Source of the DNA: Gnetum montanum
Taxonomy: Eukaryota > Streptophyta > Gnetopsida > Gnetales > Gnetaceae
DNA length: 64,000 nucleotides
Assembly: GCA_015680685.1 (NCBI GenBank)
Contig: MNCI01020972.1
Span: 67,478 to 131,477 of the forward strand
Direction of reading: 5' to 3'
Shown here: positions 1-9,938 of the stretch, in pieces
How the letters are laid out: each line of letters begins with the position of its first letter
How positions within the stretch are numbered: position 1 is the stretch's first letter
Translations under genes and position numbers: made by a program
Notes under the pieces: model-generated
Told to the model about the DNA's origin: nothing
The model's input: the letters and a program-made list of their open reading frames with translations, nothing else
The model's database searches: none

Positions 1-211
1 ACTTGAAATATGAACTACATTGAGCCACTTCAAATTTTTTTTTCTTTTTGGTTTGTCATATAACTGTATCTTTTTTGTACAGACCACTACGACACTCAAA
101 GTTAATCAATAGTTAGTGTTAGTCAATAATCTAGTACCTTTCCAATTTTGTAAAAAAATCTTGGTCCTATCATGTTAACTTGAGGATGAATTTTAGTGAA
201 TTGTAAAGGTA
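1..211 (+). mobile_element. 3' internal tail of Athila-like type-C element, cut by window edge
   Basis: AT-rich non-coding DNA just upstream of an LTR. The stretch with cttgaggatgaatttt and the purine-rich end gtaaaggta directly before the LTR's TGAT start match the layout ahead of the 3' LTRs of elements B, E and D in this window. It is therefore the last part of the internal region of a plus-strand element whose body lies left of the window. No coding sequence is visible. Confidence 0.65.
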
Positions 212-1275
212 TGATAAATCATTAGTTAGCTAAGATATCGTAGATACTATGTTGTAGATGCTACATTGCATCTATGTTGTAGCATCCTTGTCAGTGCATC
301 TCAATTGGCTACTACATTGTAGATGATATGTTGCATCTATGATGTCATAGATGCAATGTTGCATCTATTTGATAAAGTTAATTTTTATTTACCTACTATG
401 ATATCATATCTATAATGTTGTATATTCAATATTGTAGCACCTACCATGACATCATAGATCTAATATTGTAGGATTTTTGTAGCCTATAAATACAATACTT
501 GGATGCACAAATCCACATAAGTTTCATTCCACTTTAGGTAGATTCTTACAATTTTTTTTCATAGTTTTAACGATAGAGAGTGAATTCTTGTAGTGTGGTG
601 TTGAGTAGTTATATGGAATCTTTATTCAAGTGAAATATACTTGGGCACAATTTATAATCAAAAATAAAGATCGAGATTGCTTTTCATCATTACAACATCC
701 ACTTATTTTTATTGTTTTACTTAGCATAGGTTTTTACTGTTTTCTTAGCATATTTTTTTCTATTTTCTTAGTTTAATAATTTACATTTTCAAGTATTTTA
801 CTTTCTTGTTCATTAGTAAAGTAGAATGAGTATGACTATTTTTGAGCATTTAAGTGTAATTGTTTGGTAATCCCAGTAGTGTTATTGTTTGGTTCACGTA
901 GTAGCATAATGGTTTATGACCCAATAATGATTACATGAGCTTAAGATGTGTACATTAAGCCAAGATCAAATGGTCATTGCTCTAGGCTAGAGTAGATTTA
1001 CCTTACCATCATTACTTAGACTTAGGACTACATTTCATTCCCAATTATGTTTATCGCTAAGAGTAATCAAGGCCTAACAACATCGATTATTATGTCTGAC
1101 TTTGGACTAAACCATAGGTGATAAAGCTACCATTAGTGCAAGTGAAAATACATTGTCCTATGATCAATGCTTAACAATATAAATGCCACAAGTAGTCACA
1201 TCCACAGAATTCAACCAAATTGTGTGAGCACTTGTGATTCATATGGTTGCATGTAGGGGTACTTCTTGCTCATCA
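212..1275 (+). mobile_element. 3' LTR of type-C Athila-like element (C1)
   Basis: Begins TGATAAATC after a purine tract and ends GCTCATCA, the family's terminal motif. It contains a TATA box (cctataaatac, about 484) and further on blocks shared with the LTRs of A, B and E (cag/ccagtagtg...tttggt...; ctacatgtaggggtac near the end). Length 1,064 bp. The partner LTR is outside the window, so no target-site duplication can be tested. Its last ~270 bp lie within the segment duplicated at 9,939. Confidence 0.7.
241..493 (+). promoter_or_regulatory. U3 palindrome cluster and TATA box of LTR C1
   Basis: Repeated GATGCWACATTGCATC-like units include an exact inverted repeat at 347-368 (arms ATAGATGCAA and TTGCATCTAT, 2-nt centre). 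They lie just upstream of the TATA box tataaatac at about 485. The placement parallels the GATATCGC cluster of the A/B/E LTRs. Confidence 0.55.
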
Positions 1276-1472
1276 TATGGTCTTGGAATTTGTTCTTCAT
1301 GAAAAATATCTTGAAGGATAAATTCTAGCTAATATGGATCATCTTGGACATAAGGAATATCTCGTGATGGTCGATAATTATTCTTGGATCATGGCTTCTT
1401 ATTTTATCATTGGATCATAGCTAGTTATTGATTCTGATTAACCATTTGATCGTGGTTTGTGCTTATAATAAA

Positions 1473-1814
1473 TGTAACATCCCATTCCCAAGTGTCATGG
1501 AAAATATCAAATATATATTATTGATGCATAAATATGGGTCATGCAATGACACCCTTGAAAAACTTGTTTTAAGAGACTATTGGCTAAGATGCTTTTCGTG
1601 TGGGTACGAAAACCTAGAAATAATCTTAGCTAGTGAGGGCAATGTGGTGTTTCAATACACATAAACCATGATATTTAATGATGTTGATAATTTTAAAAGA
1701 GCAAAGTTTTAAAATTAAACCTAGAATCTAAGATCATTCACAAAGTAAACTTTAGGAAATGAATTAACAACTTGGCAAGGAATATTAAATAAACGTAACT
1801 ATTCATTAAACAAG
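1473..1814 (-). mobile_element. Candidate solo LTR (chromovirus-like), left piece of copy 1
   Basis: Starts TGTAACATCCC; its other end at 9,282 reads GGTTACA, so the termini are TGTAAC/GTTACA. Read on the minus strand it would end GGGATGTTACA, which resembles many plant chromovirus LTR ends. The flanking pentamers ATAAA (1,468-1,472) and ACAAA (9,283-9,287) match at 4 of 5. Without element A the unit is 512 bp. No internal region is present. The assignment rests on termini only. Confidence 0.4.
1810..1814. repeat. Target-site duplication of element A, left
   Basis: ACAAG, identical to 9,108-9,112; the empty site in the second duplicated copy (around 10,746) has ACAAG once. Confidence 0.95.
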
Positions 1815-2753
1815 TGATGAGTGGTGACGTACCCCTACAATCAACCATACGAAACGAGTGTAGCATGCATGATCCAATCAAACTCAGTAGACTAAATGCC
1901 TAAACACCCCATGGAACACTTGGGGTTAATCATTTGTTGGCTTCCCAAACTTACTTGTTGTTGTCACGGTGTATGGTTAAGTAAGTCCGAAGTATATGAT
2001 TTTTTTGGTCTTTTATGGTTTTTTCTCCTACAATATGAGGTGAAGGGTTGAGAAACTAACTAACTCTAACTAAGGACCTAAGTCTGAAGTAACTAGCGTC
2101 AGCATCCGTTCCCACTTATTGTACACACCCTGAACTATGCAACTGTCGCTACCAAATGCTAATCGTTACTAGGATCACCACATGTAACGCATGTGCTCAA
2201 AGTGGTCATACTGAGGCACCTAACTAGACTAAGTATGATGAGCAGCTAATTCCTTAACTAGTCGTACACATCCGTAGATGCTCATAATCAAGTCGTACTC
2301 ATCCCATGTTCTAGGAGACAAGGGTGAGAGAATCTAATCGCGATGAGTAGCCGATTCCTTGGTTAGCCATACACATTCATCAATGCTCGTAACCAAGTCA
2401 TACTCATGCCACATTACTAGGAAAATAATAAATAACATTAAATAAAACCTATTCCATGCACTACAAGGTTTATCCACAAAGCTCATCTTTATTTTCATAC
2501 ATTACTTGCATTCAGGTACAAAGCTGCTCGAATAAAGATCCATTCACTTAGGGACTCCTACTGTAGGCACATGGAAAATATTCTATCTCTGGAGTGATCA
2601 AATTGCCAGAGCTTTGCTACTTCTAGCCTAGGATGAGAAATGAGGGGAGTGCCGCCTCTTATTTATAGATTTGGCGGCGGACTACGATATCGCATACACG
2701 ATATCACAGGGGATGAAGCGATATTGCAACAGCTATGATATCGCGTCTCATCA
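1815..2753 (-). mobile_element. Element A 3' LTR
   Basis: TGATGAGTGG...CTCATCA, aligned end to end with 8,170-9,107. It lies next to the polypurine tract, so it is the 3' LTR of this minus-strand element. Confidence 0.93.
2659..2747 (-). promoter_or_regulatory. U3 GATATCGC palindromes and TATA box, element A 3' LTR
   Basis: Four GATATCGC/GATATTGC-type palindromic units (2,685-2,746) precede, in minus-strand sense, the TATA box CTATAAATAAG at about 2,659-2,669. Confidence 0.6.
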
Positions 2754-2766
2754 TGCCTCCATGACT
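2754..2766 (-). promoter_or_regulatory. Polypurine tract of element A
   Basis: Minus strand reads AGTCATGGAGGCA directly before the LTR, matching agtcatgggggta at the same place in B and (c)atgggggta in E. It would prime plus-strand DNA synthesis. Confidence 0.75.
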
Positions 2767-3114
2767 AAATGAAAACTTGTCCTCAAGTTCCTTACAATAA
2801 TATCAGGTAAGTATGGGATTATTGAGGAGAATGGAACTAATGGGATGACATGTGAACGGATCATTATTACAAGACTTGACAAACTGGTGTTCATGACAAC
2901 AAGGGTGAACACCTTATTACAATGACATCTGGCCTTTGTTGGCAACTAAGAAAGAGAGAGAAAGAAAGAAGTGTTGCTGCTACCAACACCAAGATTGCGC
3001 CTTCACTGTCCATCCATAAGCACGCCATCGATCTTGCTCCTTGCATAGCTACTTCAACTTTGCTCCATTCCAAGTGTTTTCTCCAGATCCAATCCATGAT
3101 TGTATAATCGCCAT

Positions 3115-3174
3115 CTGCACACACAACAAAATCGTATATTAGCAAGGGTAATTGAATCATCATGTAATTGATAC
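3115..3174 (-). other. Candidate 60-nt intron in element A 3' domain
   Basis: Minus strand: donor AAG|GTATCAATTAC, pyrimidine/TG-rich end and acceptor TTGTGTGTGCAG|ATGG. The same intron, also exactly 60 nt, is at 30,843-30,902 and 33,854-33,913. Confidence 0.65.
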
Positions 3175-4499
3175 CTTGCTTTGGTGTAGGTCCATTGGCT
3201 AGGTTGTGGTATGGCTGATATGGATCTAGGAATATGTTACTGATGACTACCGAAGGTGTAGGGGTTAGGAAGAAAATCAAAAATTTTGAGGCTAAAGGAA
3301 AATTGAAAAAATCAGTCCTCATAACCCCATGACTAATCGCGAACCTCTGATAGCATTAAAATGGAGAAAGAAAAGGAGTAAGAAAGATAAATAAAAAGGA
3401 ACAACTATGGCATCGATGAAATGGATGTCAAGATGGAAATGAACAAAATAAAATTAATTGCAAAATGTTAAGGCAAAGAATTTAACTAATGTACCAAATA
3501 GGAATGTCAGTGGGTCCTCCCCAAAGTAGGCTCATGCCATTAATGCCCTAACAAACCCACATTCAAAGAGTCCGTGGTCCCTAGGAATGTCATTTGGAAC
3601 AAGAGTTAAAGTCTTAACCACAAGAATTTACCAAAAAGAAAACAATGCATCAACCAAAATATATACACTAATGATACAACCGGCAATGAGGTGAACAATG
3701 GAGAGAAGGATGGAGAGAAGAGAATGGAATGGAATCCCAAGAACAAGGTGGTGTACAGCCCCTTGTGTGTTGGATGATTAATGTGACTTGGTAAATCTCA
3801 TTCCAACTCCGGCCTCAAACCAACCACATCCAGTGACTTCGCATCAATGCATTCGGTTAAACCATCCACTTGGGCAACAAGAATGCACACTCCAAGAGCC
3901 ACCACCATTCCGACGAAACAAAGGAGAGAATGGGAAGCGAGAAGGGCCTTAGTTAGAGGGAACACTTTTGGTTCCATAACCAATGCTTGTAGCCCACGTT
4001 TATTCATCTAAGGGGTGTGCTTTGAATTCTCACTTGGTATTTTTTTTTTGTGTTTTGTGTTTTTATACGTGAGAACCACACCATGCAAAGGCTTCTTATT
4101 TTTATTGTCTCAGCTTCTGATAATTGGGTAACATCGGAACGGCAAGAAAACCCAAGAAGAAACATTCAAGCACCTAAGAGAATGATTAACACAAAAGCAT
4201 CAAGTTCCTTTGAAGTCACACCCTTTTCAATCCATGAGTCCTTCCTTAGTTTGAGAAATCCCCAGTCACCGATTTGTTAAAGTTCTTATTAGAAGAGGGA
4301 CTGTACATTTCCAAGCCAAGAGAAACCATAGAAATTGATGGATGGATGGATAAAGTGGTCTCATTGCGTACCATATCAAAAGAAACATACCTTAGTATCA
4401 ACATCGTGACTTAAAGGTAAAAACCAAACATGAGCAATCAATATGAAAATAGTTCATATCATCATGGAGAACACTTATTATGGGACAAACTTACAGGGT

Positions 4500-4670
4500 G
4501 GATCACACATACACACACACAAAATGGAAAAAGTATAATGATGTTATAAAACAAAAATAAGAAAAATTCAAGAAATTTGTAAAACAAAAATTAGAAAAGT
4601 TAAAGAAATTTGTAAAACAAAAATGTGTAAAATAAAAACATTATAAAACAAAAACGTTGTAAAAAAAATT
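4500..4670. repeat. A-rich minisatellite and CA run
   Basis: A short acacacacac run (about 4,507-4,520) is followed by imperfect tandem units of aaagaaatttgtaaaacaaaaa (about 4,560-4,665). Element E has the corresponding single-copy stretch in complement (tttttgtttgacaaatttcttt near 29,450), so this is a local expansion in A. Confidence 0.7.
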
Positions 4671-4885
4671 GAAAAAGAACCGAGGGCCCCATATGGTTAG
4701 CATAGGTGGCCATATCCCCCATGACTAAGTTTTAAGGGAGAGATCTAAAATAATGAACGTCTGTTTGAATTTCTTAGAAGTTCCCAACTTCTCCCAATTG
4801 ATGATCTTAGATTGAGGGATGGAAGTTGGTGATGCTCATATTCCAATGTGTCTATTCCTTCGTTGTTGGCATGGGTTTCCTTAGT

Positions 4886-5459
4886 TCATTCCATGCACAT
4901 TTTTTTGCTCCTTCGAGTAGCTGTCAACCATGGGGTGTCTACTACTAGTTGTGTGGTTGCTACATACAGGCATCTTTGTTGCAAAGTTTCTTGGGCACAC
5001 CTGTTACATGAAGACATTTCCTCCATGTCATCACCCGATGAATCACTATATGTGATGCATGGAACTTTTCTCTTCTCAATATTTCCACAAATGTTTATCT
5101 TAGAGATTTCTAAGGAAAGATTGCAGATCCTAAGGCATGCATCTACTATACTAAGCCATGCCCTTCCCATTATAATTGGGAAGTCCCCTTCATTGTTGTT
5201 CACTTCAATCACCAAGAAATCAGCTGGGTAAGACCAACCACACATAGTGGTGATGATGTCCTCCACCAATCCCAAGGGAATGGTGATGGACTAGTCTGCC
5301 AGCTCTAGTTGAATGTTGCTCTTCTTAAGTTGTGGCAGGTTCCAGGCATGGTACATCTCACGTGAAATTAAGTTGACTCCAGAACCTAAGTCAAGAAGAG
5401 CCCTGTGTGGTTCATTTCTGGCAATCTGCAAATAGATTCAAGGACTTCTAGGGTCAGTT
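4886..5459 (-). pseudogene. Element A retropepsin (aspartic protease) remnant
   Basis: Would cleave the Gag precursor. On the minus strand the active-site region reads LLDLGSGVNLIS, where its relatives in B and E read LLDSGSRVN: the D-S-G triad has become D-L-G. The flap/core follows (PLGLVEDIITTMCGW), then the family's conserved IIMGRAWLS, equivalent to the ILGRPFL motif of Athila proteases. One stop interrupts the frame near 5,294. The chain ends in a cysteine-containing tail absent from the downstream pol proteins, because pol is deleted here. Inactive as it stands. Confidence 0.85.
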
Positions 5460-8027
5460 AGTTTCTTGGGAAGGTGTCCCACCTTGATCCAATCAGTTAC
5501 GGTATGCGTTAACATAACCGTATGCGTTACGCTCTGTTGGACTGAAGGATGCTCTGAATTGTTAGATGGTGATGGAGGAGTGTACATGGACTCAACCGCT
5601 TGTTGTTGTAAGAGTTTATTTGGGCTTTTGGTTCTGAAGTAAGGTCTTCTCTTTTTATAGTTGTCAGAACCAGCGGTAGGTTGGATATTTACAGCTCTTG
5701 CAGCATGACATTGCTGTGGTTGAGGAGGAAGTTTCCCTTGCATTGTTGGAGTAGGAGGTGTTATGGGGACTACTTGTGGTGGAATAGGTGTGGATGGATT
5801 AGGAGGATGGTGTGGATATGGAGTGTCCCCCAAAGGAGAAGGAGTCCTTCTGAAGTACTCCTGAGCTTGGTAGTGACGGTTGAGGGTTGTGTGACCCATA
5901 GAGTCACTTGGAGAAATCGACTGCTGCACATAATATCTATATGGATTAGGCTGTCGGTAAGGGTACTGTTGTGTTGGCAGTGGCATCCCTCATGACTATG
6001 GGTATTGCCACTGCTGATGTTGTCCAATGGGCTATGATGGAGTTCCACTTGGATAATACGTTAAGGGTTGGTGGAACTGCCTTGGGTTACGTTGTGGATA
6101 AGGTAACCTTCGGGGTGTTTGCTGTTGGTTGAGTCTTGGATTAAGCGCATACACCCCAAACTCCTGTAGATGTGAGATGATAGGGAAACATCCCTTAGGA
6201 TGGTCATAATGGCAAATCTCACATCCACCATCATCATCTGAATCATAATTTTCAGCCACATCAGAGTTAGTGATCTTTCCCTTATCCTTGTTATGTGCAA
6301 GGCCTAAATCTCTCCACTTTTTCTTACCTTTGTCACTACTTTGTTCTACCTTATACTCTTCTACAATTTTTAAGACAGTTTCAATTTTAGAGTCTAAGGA
6401 ACTCCATACGTCATCTACCTTAGCCACTAATTCTGCTGTTAATTATTTGATCGGCAAAGTTTTTTGGTTCACCAATTCTTCGATTGGTGACTCATCCTCT
6501 TCATCACAAAATTTCACTCCCTTCTTTCGAAGGGAGGGATCACAATTATACTCTTCCATACTTTCCCTTTTTCGTAGCTCACCCTCTTTGTTTGCTACTT
6601 GCTCCAACAAGCTACGTACTTCATGGGCTCTAAGTTGTAAGAGTCTCCCTTGGGCATAAGTTCCAAGGGTTCTTCTAATTTCATTCCTTAGCCCATCCAC
6701 GATGTGGTGAAGTTGATCCCGCTGGGCGTACCCATGGCCCAAGCAATGATGTAACAATGTAGTGGGCCATGGTAGCATCTAAGGGTTCATGTATACCTTG
6801 CTTCCAGCCTTGGATCTACTTACGCAAATTGGACACTCTGGAGTACGTTTAATACTTCTTATTGAACAGTTCTAGCATCGTACTCCACCTCCTAATGGTT
6901 TCTGGTTCTAAGGACTGGTACCAGCTCTCTACTTCTTTAGTGAGTGTCCTTGGGAACAACTTAAGTTTTTTCCACTCATTTTCCATATTCTGAAAGGCAC
7001 AGGCATCGTGGAATGTCTATAAATGATTTTGCGGATCAACATTATATCCCCCTTCAAATCGTGGGATGTTGTTCATGTCTAATCGTTTGATCCGACTATC
7101 TTTCGAATGCCTTATGGGAATCCTAACTGCCTCCGTTATGTCAAGCATACTTCGGGTTGCGATTAGGGGCTCATCATGATCATCTCTTTCATGACGCCTG
7201 TGATGTCTATGTTGTTCCCTACTCTCCCTATGTCCTTGCCCTTGTCCTCTCTCTCGACTTTCCCGTCAAGGATTTTCGTCTTTCTTACTTTTATCCTCAC
7301 CTTTATGTTCGTGGTGGCTGCACCTAGATGTGGAAGGAGAGGATGAGTGATGAGATGAAGGAGAAGAAGAAGGGGAACCATTGCCATGACGATGTTTCTT
7401 GCCTTCTCTTCAGTTGCTATGGCCTCGATCGTTGTGAGGATCAAAGTGCCTGTCCTTAGCATGAGTGGTTGTTCCTTCTGTGAACAGTTGGTGTTCATGG
7501 GCATCAGGACTAGGGATATGTATCGTTGATCGTAGGTTCTGATACTCAACCTCCTCACCATCGTTAGGAGGGGGAACATCCTTTGCTAAAGAACCCGTGA
7601 TAAAGGGTTCCTCGTCTCCTATCTCGCTAAGGACATGCAGGACCTTGCCCTTCATCAATGCATGTTGACTCTGCTGCCTTAAGTCCCTCATATGTTGGGC
7701 ATCTATGGGATAATAATCCCTCATGTCAAAATCTTCCACAATGTATTCAACAAAATGTTCTTGCATGTCAATCTGTGCCAAGGCATGGAAAAGCATGCGA
7801 GAGATTGCTCGATCTGGGGTTAACACAATCTTACCTTGCAAGTCTCCCTACTGCAGCTATTCGTCCTGATGGAGAACAAAAGTAAAATTAGGAATATACT
7901 CATCGGGATGAGTATATGTCATCCTATATTGTTTAGGACTTGGCCAATTTTGGTTATGTGTTTTATCTTGCTGACTGTCTCATGTGTGGTCCTTAGGTGG
8001 TGAGTTGCTCTTATGAGAAGAAGGCAT
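5438..8027 (-). pseudogene. Element A gag remnant
   Basis: The capsid/nucleocapsid polyprotein that would package the element's RNA. The start MPSSHKSNSPP at 8,027 is shared with B (19,406) and E (26,040). Recognisable blocks on the minus strand are DMRDYYPIDAQHMRDLRQQ (about 7,700), VPPPNDGEEVEYQNL, LLHHCLGHGYAQRDQLHH (about 6,740) with a following helical charged segment, and the zinc knuckle CEICHYDHPKGC (about 6,190-6,225; spacing C-x2-C-x3-H-x3-C). A proline/tyrosine/glutamine-rich tail leads into the protease. At least three frameshifts or stops divide it into ORFs of 95-180 residues. Confidence 0.85.
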
Positions 8028-8150
8028 TTTTATCGGTGTGCTAATTCACCATTATATAATTTTTCTCTTTTGATTAACCTGAAGGTTTGTTAAGGCTCAC
8101 AACGATGTGAGTGATATCCCTTATGTTCTATTCGATGCACAAACACTTAG

Positions 8151-8168
8151 TCCCGGGCAACGGTGCCA
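8151..8168 (-). promoter_or_regulatory. Primer-binding site of element A (tRNA-Asp type)
   Basis: Minus strand TGGCACCGTTGCCCGGGA, one base inside the 5' LTR. It is close to the tRNA-Asp-complementary TGGCGCCGTTGCCGGGGA used by Athila-type elements, with two differences. Confidence 0.85.
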
Positions 8169-8169
8169 A

Positions 8170-9107
8170 TGATGAGTGGCGAGGTACCCCTACACTCAAC
8201 CATATGAAACAAGTGTAGCACGCATGATCCGGTCGAACTCCGTACTCTAAATGCCTAAACGCCCCATGGAACACTTGGGGTTAATCATTCGTTGGCTTCC
8301 CAGACTTACTTGTTGTTGTCACGGTGTATGGTTAAGTAAGTCCGAGGTATATGATTTTTTTGGTCTTTTATGGTTTTTTCTATTATGCTATGAGGTGAAG
8401 GGTTGAGAAACTAACTAACTCTAACTAAGAACCTAAGTATAAATTAACTAGCATCAGCATCCATTCCCACTTACTGTACACACCCTAAACTATGCAACTG
8501 TGGCTACCAAACGCTAATTGTTATTGGGATCACCACACATAAAGCACGTGCTCGAAGTGGTCGTACTGAGGCACCTAACTAGACTAAGTGTGATGAGCAG
8601 CTGATTCCTTGACTAGCCGTACACATCTGTAGATGCTCGTAATCAAGTCGTACTCATCCCATGTTCTAGGAGACAAGGGTGAGAGAATCTAATCGCGATA
8701 AGTAGCCGATTCCTTGGTTAGCCATACACATTCGTCAATGCTCGTAACCAAGTCATACTCATGCTGCATTACTAGGAAAACAATAAATAACATTAAATAA
8801 AACCTATTCCATGCACTACAAGGTTTATCCACAAAGCTCGTCTTTATTGCCATACACAACTTGCGTTCAGGTACAAAGCTGCTCGAATAAAGATCCGTTC
8901 ACTTGGGACTCCTACTACGAGCACATGGAAAATATTCTATCTCTGGAGTGATCAAACTGCCAGAGCTTCACTACTTCTAGCCTAGGATGAGAAATGAGGA
9001 GAGTGCCACCTCTTATTTATAGATTTGACAACGGACCGCGATATCGCGTACGCGATATTGTAGGAGACGACACGATATCGCGACGGCCACGATATCGCGT
9101 CTCATCA
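8170..9107 (-). mobile_element. Element A 5' LTR
   Basis: TGATGAGTGGCG...CTCATCA, 938 bp, adjacent to the primer-binding site and followed by the target duplication ACAAG. Confidence 0.93.
9013..9101 (-). promoter_or_regulatory. U3 GATATCGC palindromes and TATA box, element A 5' LTR
   Basis: CGATATCGCG-type units are repeated four times (about 9,039-9,100) ahead, in minus-strand sense, of TATA box CTATAAATAAGA (about 9,012-9,023). This is the promoter-active LTR for element A. Confidence 0.65.
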
Positions 9108-9112
9108 ACAAG
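9108..9112. repeat. Target-site duplication of element A, right
   Basis: ACAAG, matches 1,810-1,814. Confidence 0.95.
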
Positions 9113-9332
9113 TTTTGAAACTAAGCATGTAACATAATTAGTATACCAAAGACAAAATAACATAAACTTTTAATACAAACAAAGGGCTTTGTGATTATAC
9201 TTATTCTCTTAACTGCAAATGACAAAACACACAACAACGACTAAAGCTCATAGATCTTGGAATTATAAATCAAAAGGTTACAACAAAAGACTTAGCTCAA
9301 TATAGAGCCCTGGATCTTGTTTGCAAAATTGA
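9113..9332. repeat. Direct duplication, copy 1, right arm
   Basis: Continues the segment broken at 1,814 and matches 10,747-10,969. It contains the rest of the candidate solo LTR (to 9,282) and about 50 bp beyond it, ending at the shared gcaaaattga. Confidence 0.9.
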
Positions 9333-9938
9333 TAGCCTCTTGCGACAACTTATTTTCCTATGTGCCTCCAGGAGGCACACCTCCTTCAACAAGTATGCAT
9401 CCTTCATACTCTAATCCATTCAAAGCCTTTGATAGAACTCCTTTCAATAGCACCCCCAAAATTGGTCCAATAATAAATCCAAAGAAAGGATTCTTGAGAC
9501 CTCCCTTTTCTCCAACCCAACCCCTTTCTTCAGATTGTATGGAAGGTTTTATGAGTTTTGATCTTCCCTCCTCTTCCTTTGCTACTGCTTCACCTTCTGA
9601 CTATTCTCCTCCCATTGGAACCCGCACACAAAACCTATGAAAGTGAAACCCAAAGCACTGAAAGAAAACAGAGAATTTCAAACGTTCTTTTAACAAATAA
9701 AATAAATAATATCATAAGTTAGATAACATTCACACAAAATGCACACATTGAGTCACACGCTAGCATTTGCAACCTCAAACTAACATGCATAGAGATGACA
9801 CTTAAAACCACGTGCAGGGGAACTTGAATGTCACCCACATGCGATCCATGGGAGCCACCCTTCGAAATCCTACCACCCAGGATCAACGCGGGCCCGTAAT
9901 GGGGTCACACAAGCCTATTTAAGGCTGCACAGGACCAC
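9333..9938 (-). pseudogene. Unidentified gene fragment with intron-like segment
   Basis: I do not recognise the product. The best coding frame is on the minus strand from about 9,640 to 9,290: a charged stretch (EGEAVAKEEEGRSK), a glycine-rich hydrophobic stretch NPFFGFIIGPILGVLLKGVL that could be a membrane segment, then YEGCILVEGG. It ends inside the duplicated arm with INFANKIQGSILS and a stop. Two in-frame TAGs break it. Upstream (about 9,660-9,800) the minus strand has a T-rich stretch ending TTTTCTTTCAG, like a plant intron 3' end. Before that another open stretch (GPALILGGRISKGG, about 9,890) would be a preceding exon. An overlapping plus-strand 107-codon frame is less protein-like. 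It could equally be retrotransposon-captured sequence. Confidence 0.4.

Larger units (their letters stand above)
1005..1814. repeat. Direct duplication, copy 1, left arm
   Basis: Matches 9,939-10,746 with few differences. It comprises the end of LTR C1, about 200 bp of flank and the start of a candidate solo LTR. The copy is interrupted after 1,814 by element A and resumes at 9,113. Confidence 0.9.
2767..4715 (-). pseudogene. Element A 3' domain with candidate spliced env-position ORF
   Basis: The region lies between gag-protease and the 3' LTR and is homologous to 29,386-31,290 (E) and 32,381-34,270 (B). On the minus strand a signal-anchor-like start (4,007-3,798, hydrophobic stretch LLCFVGMVVALGVCILVA) is followed by non-coding sequence. 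Further on a short exon contains PYQPYHNLANGP. A 60-nt GT...TGTGTGCAG intron (3,115-3,174) follows, then an exon with MDWIWRKHLEWS and a hydrophobic C-terminal segment ILVLVAATLLSFSLFL. Position and membrane segments suggest an env-like ORF of the kind Athila elements carry, but I see no diagnostic envelope motif. The reading frame is broken. Confidence 0.5.
1815..9107 (-). mobile_element. Element A: complete non-autonomous Athila-like LTR retrotransposon
   Basis: Two LTRs (939 and 938 bp) in the same orientation enclose a minus-strand internal region: primer-binding site, gag, retropepsin, a ~2 kb 3' domain and a polypurine tract. It is flanked by the perfect 5-bp duplication ACAAG. No reverse transcriptase, RNase H or integrase similarity is visible. 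The sequence passes from the end of the protease region directly to the 3' domain, at the same point as in element E. The first ~185 LTR positions show about 16 differences, mostly transitions, so the insertion is old. All ORFs are broken. Confidence 0.93.

Noticed and set aside
1428-1664. Open frame of 78 codons, also present (95 codons) at 10,312-10,599
   Set aside because: Conservation is explained by the recent duplication. It crosses the start of the candidate solo LTR and has no recognisable domain.
8151-8168. tRNA gene
   Set aside because: Only the last 18 bases of a tRNA-Asp are matched. It is a primer-binding site next to an LTR; no cloverleaf is present.
9317-9640. Plus-strand 107-codon open frame, Pro/Ser-rich
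   Set aside because: It starts on TTG within the duplicated arm. The opposite strand reads as a more protein-like sequence with an intron-like border, so I treat the plus frame as its shadow.
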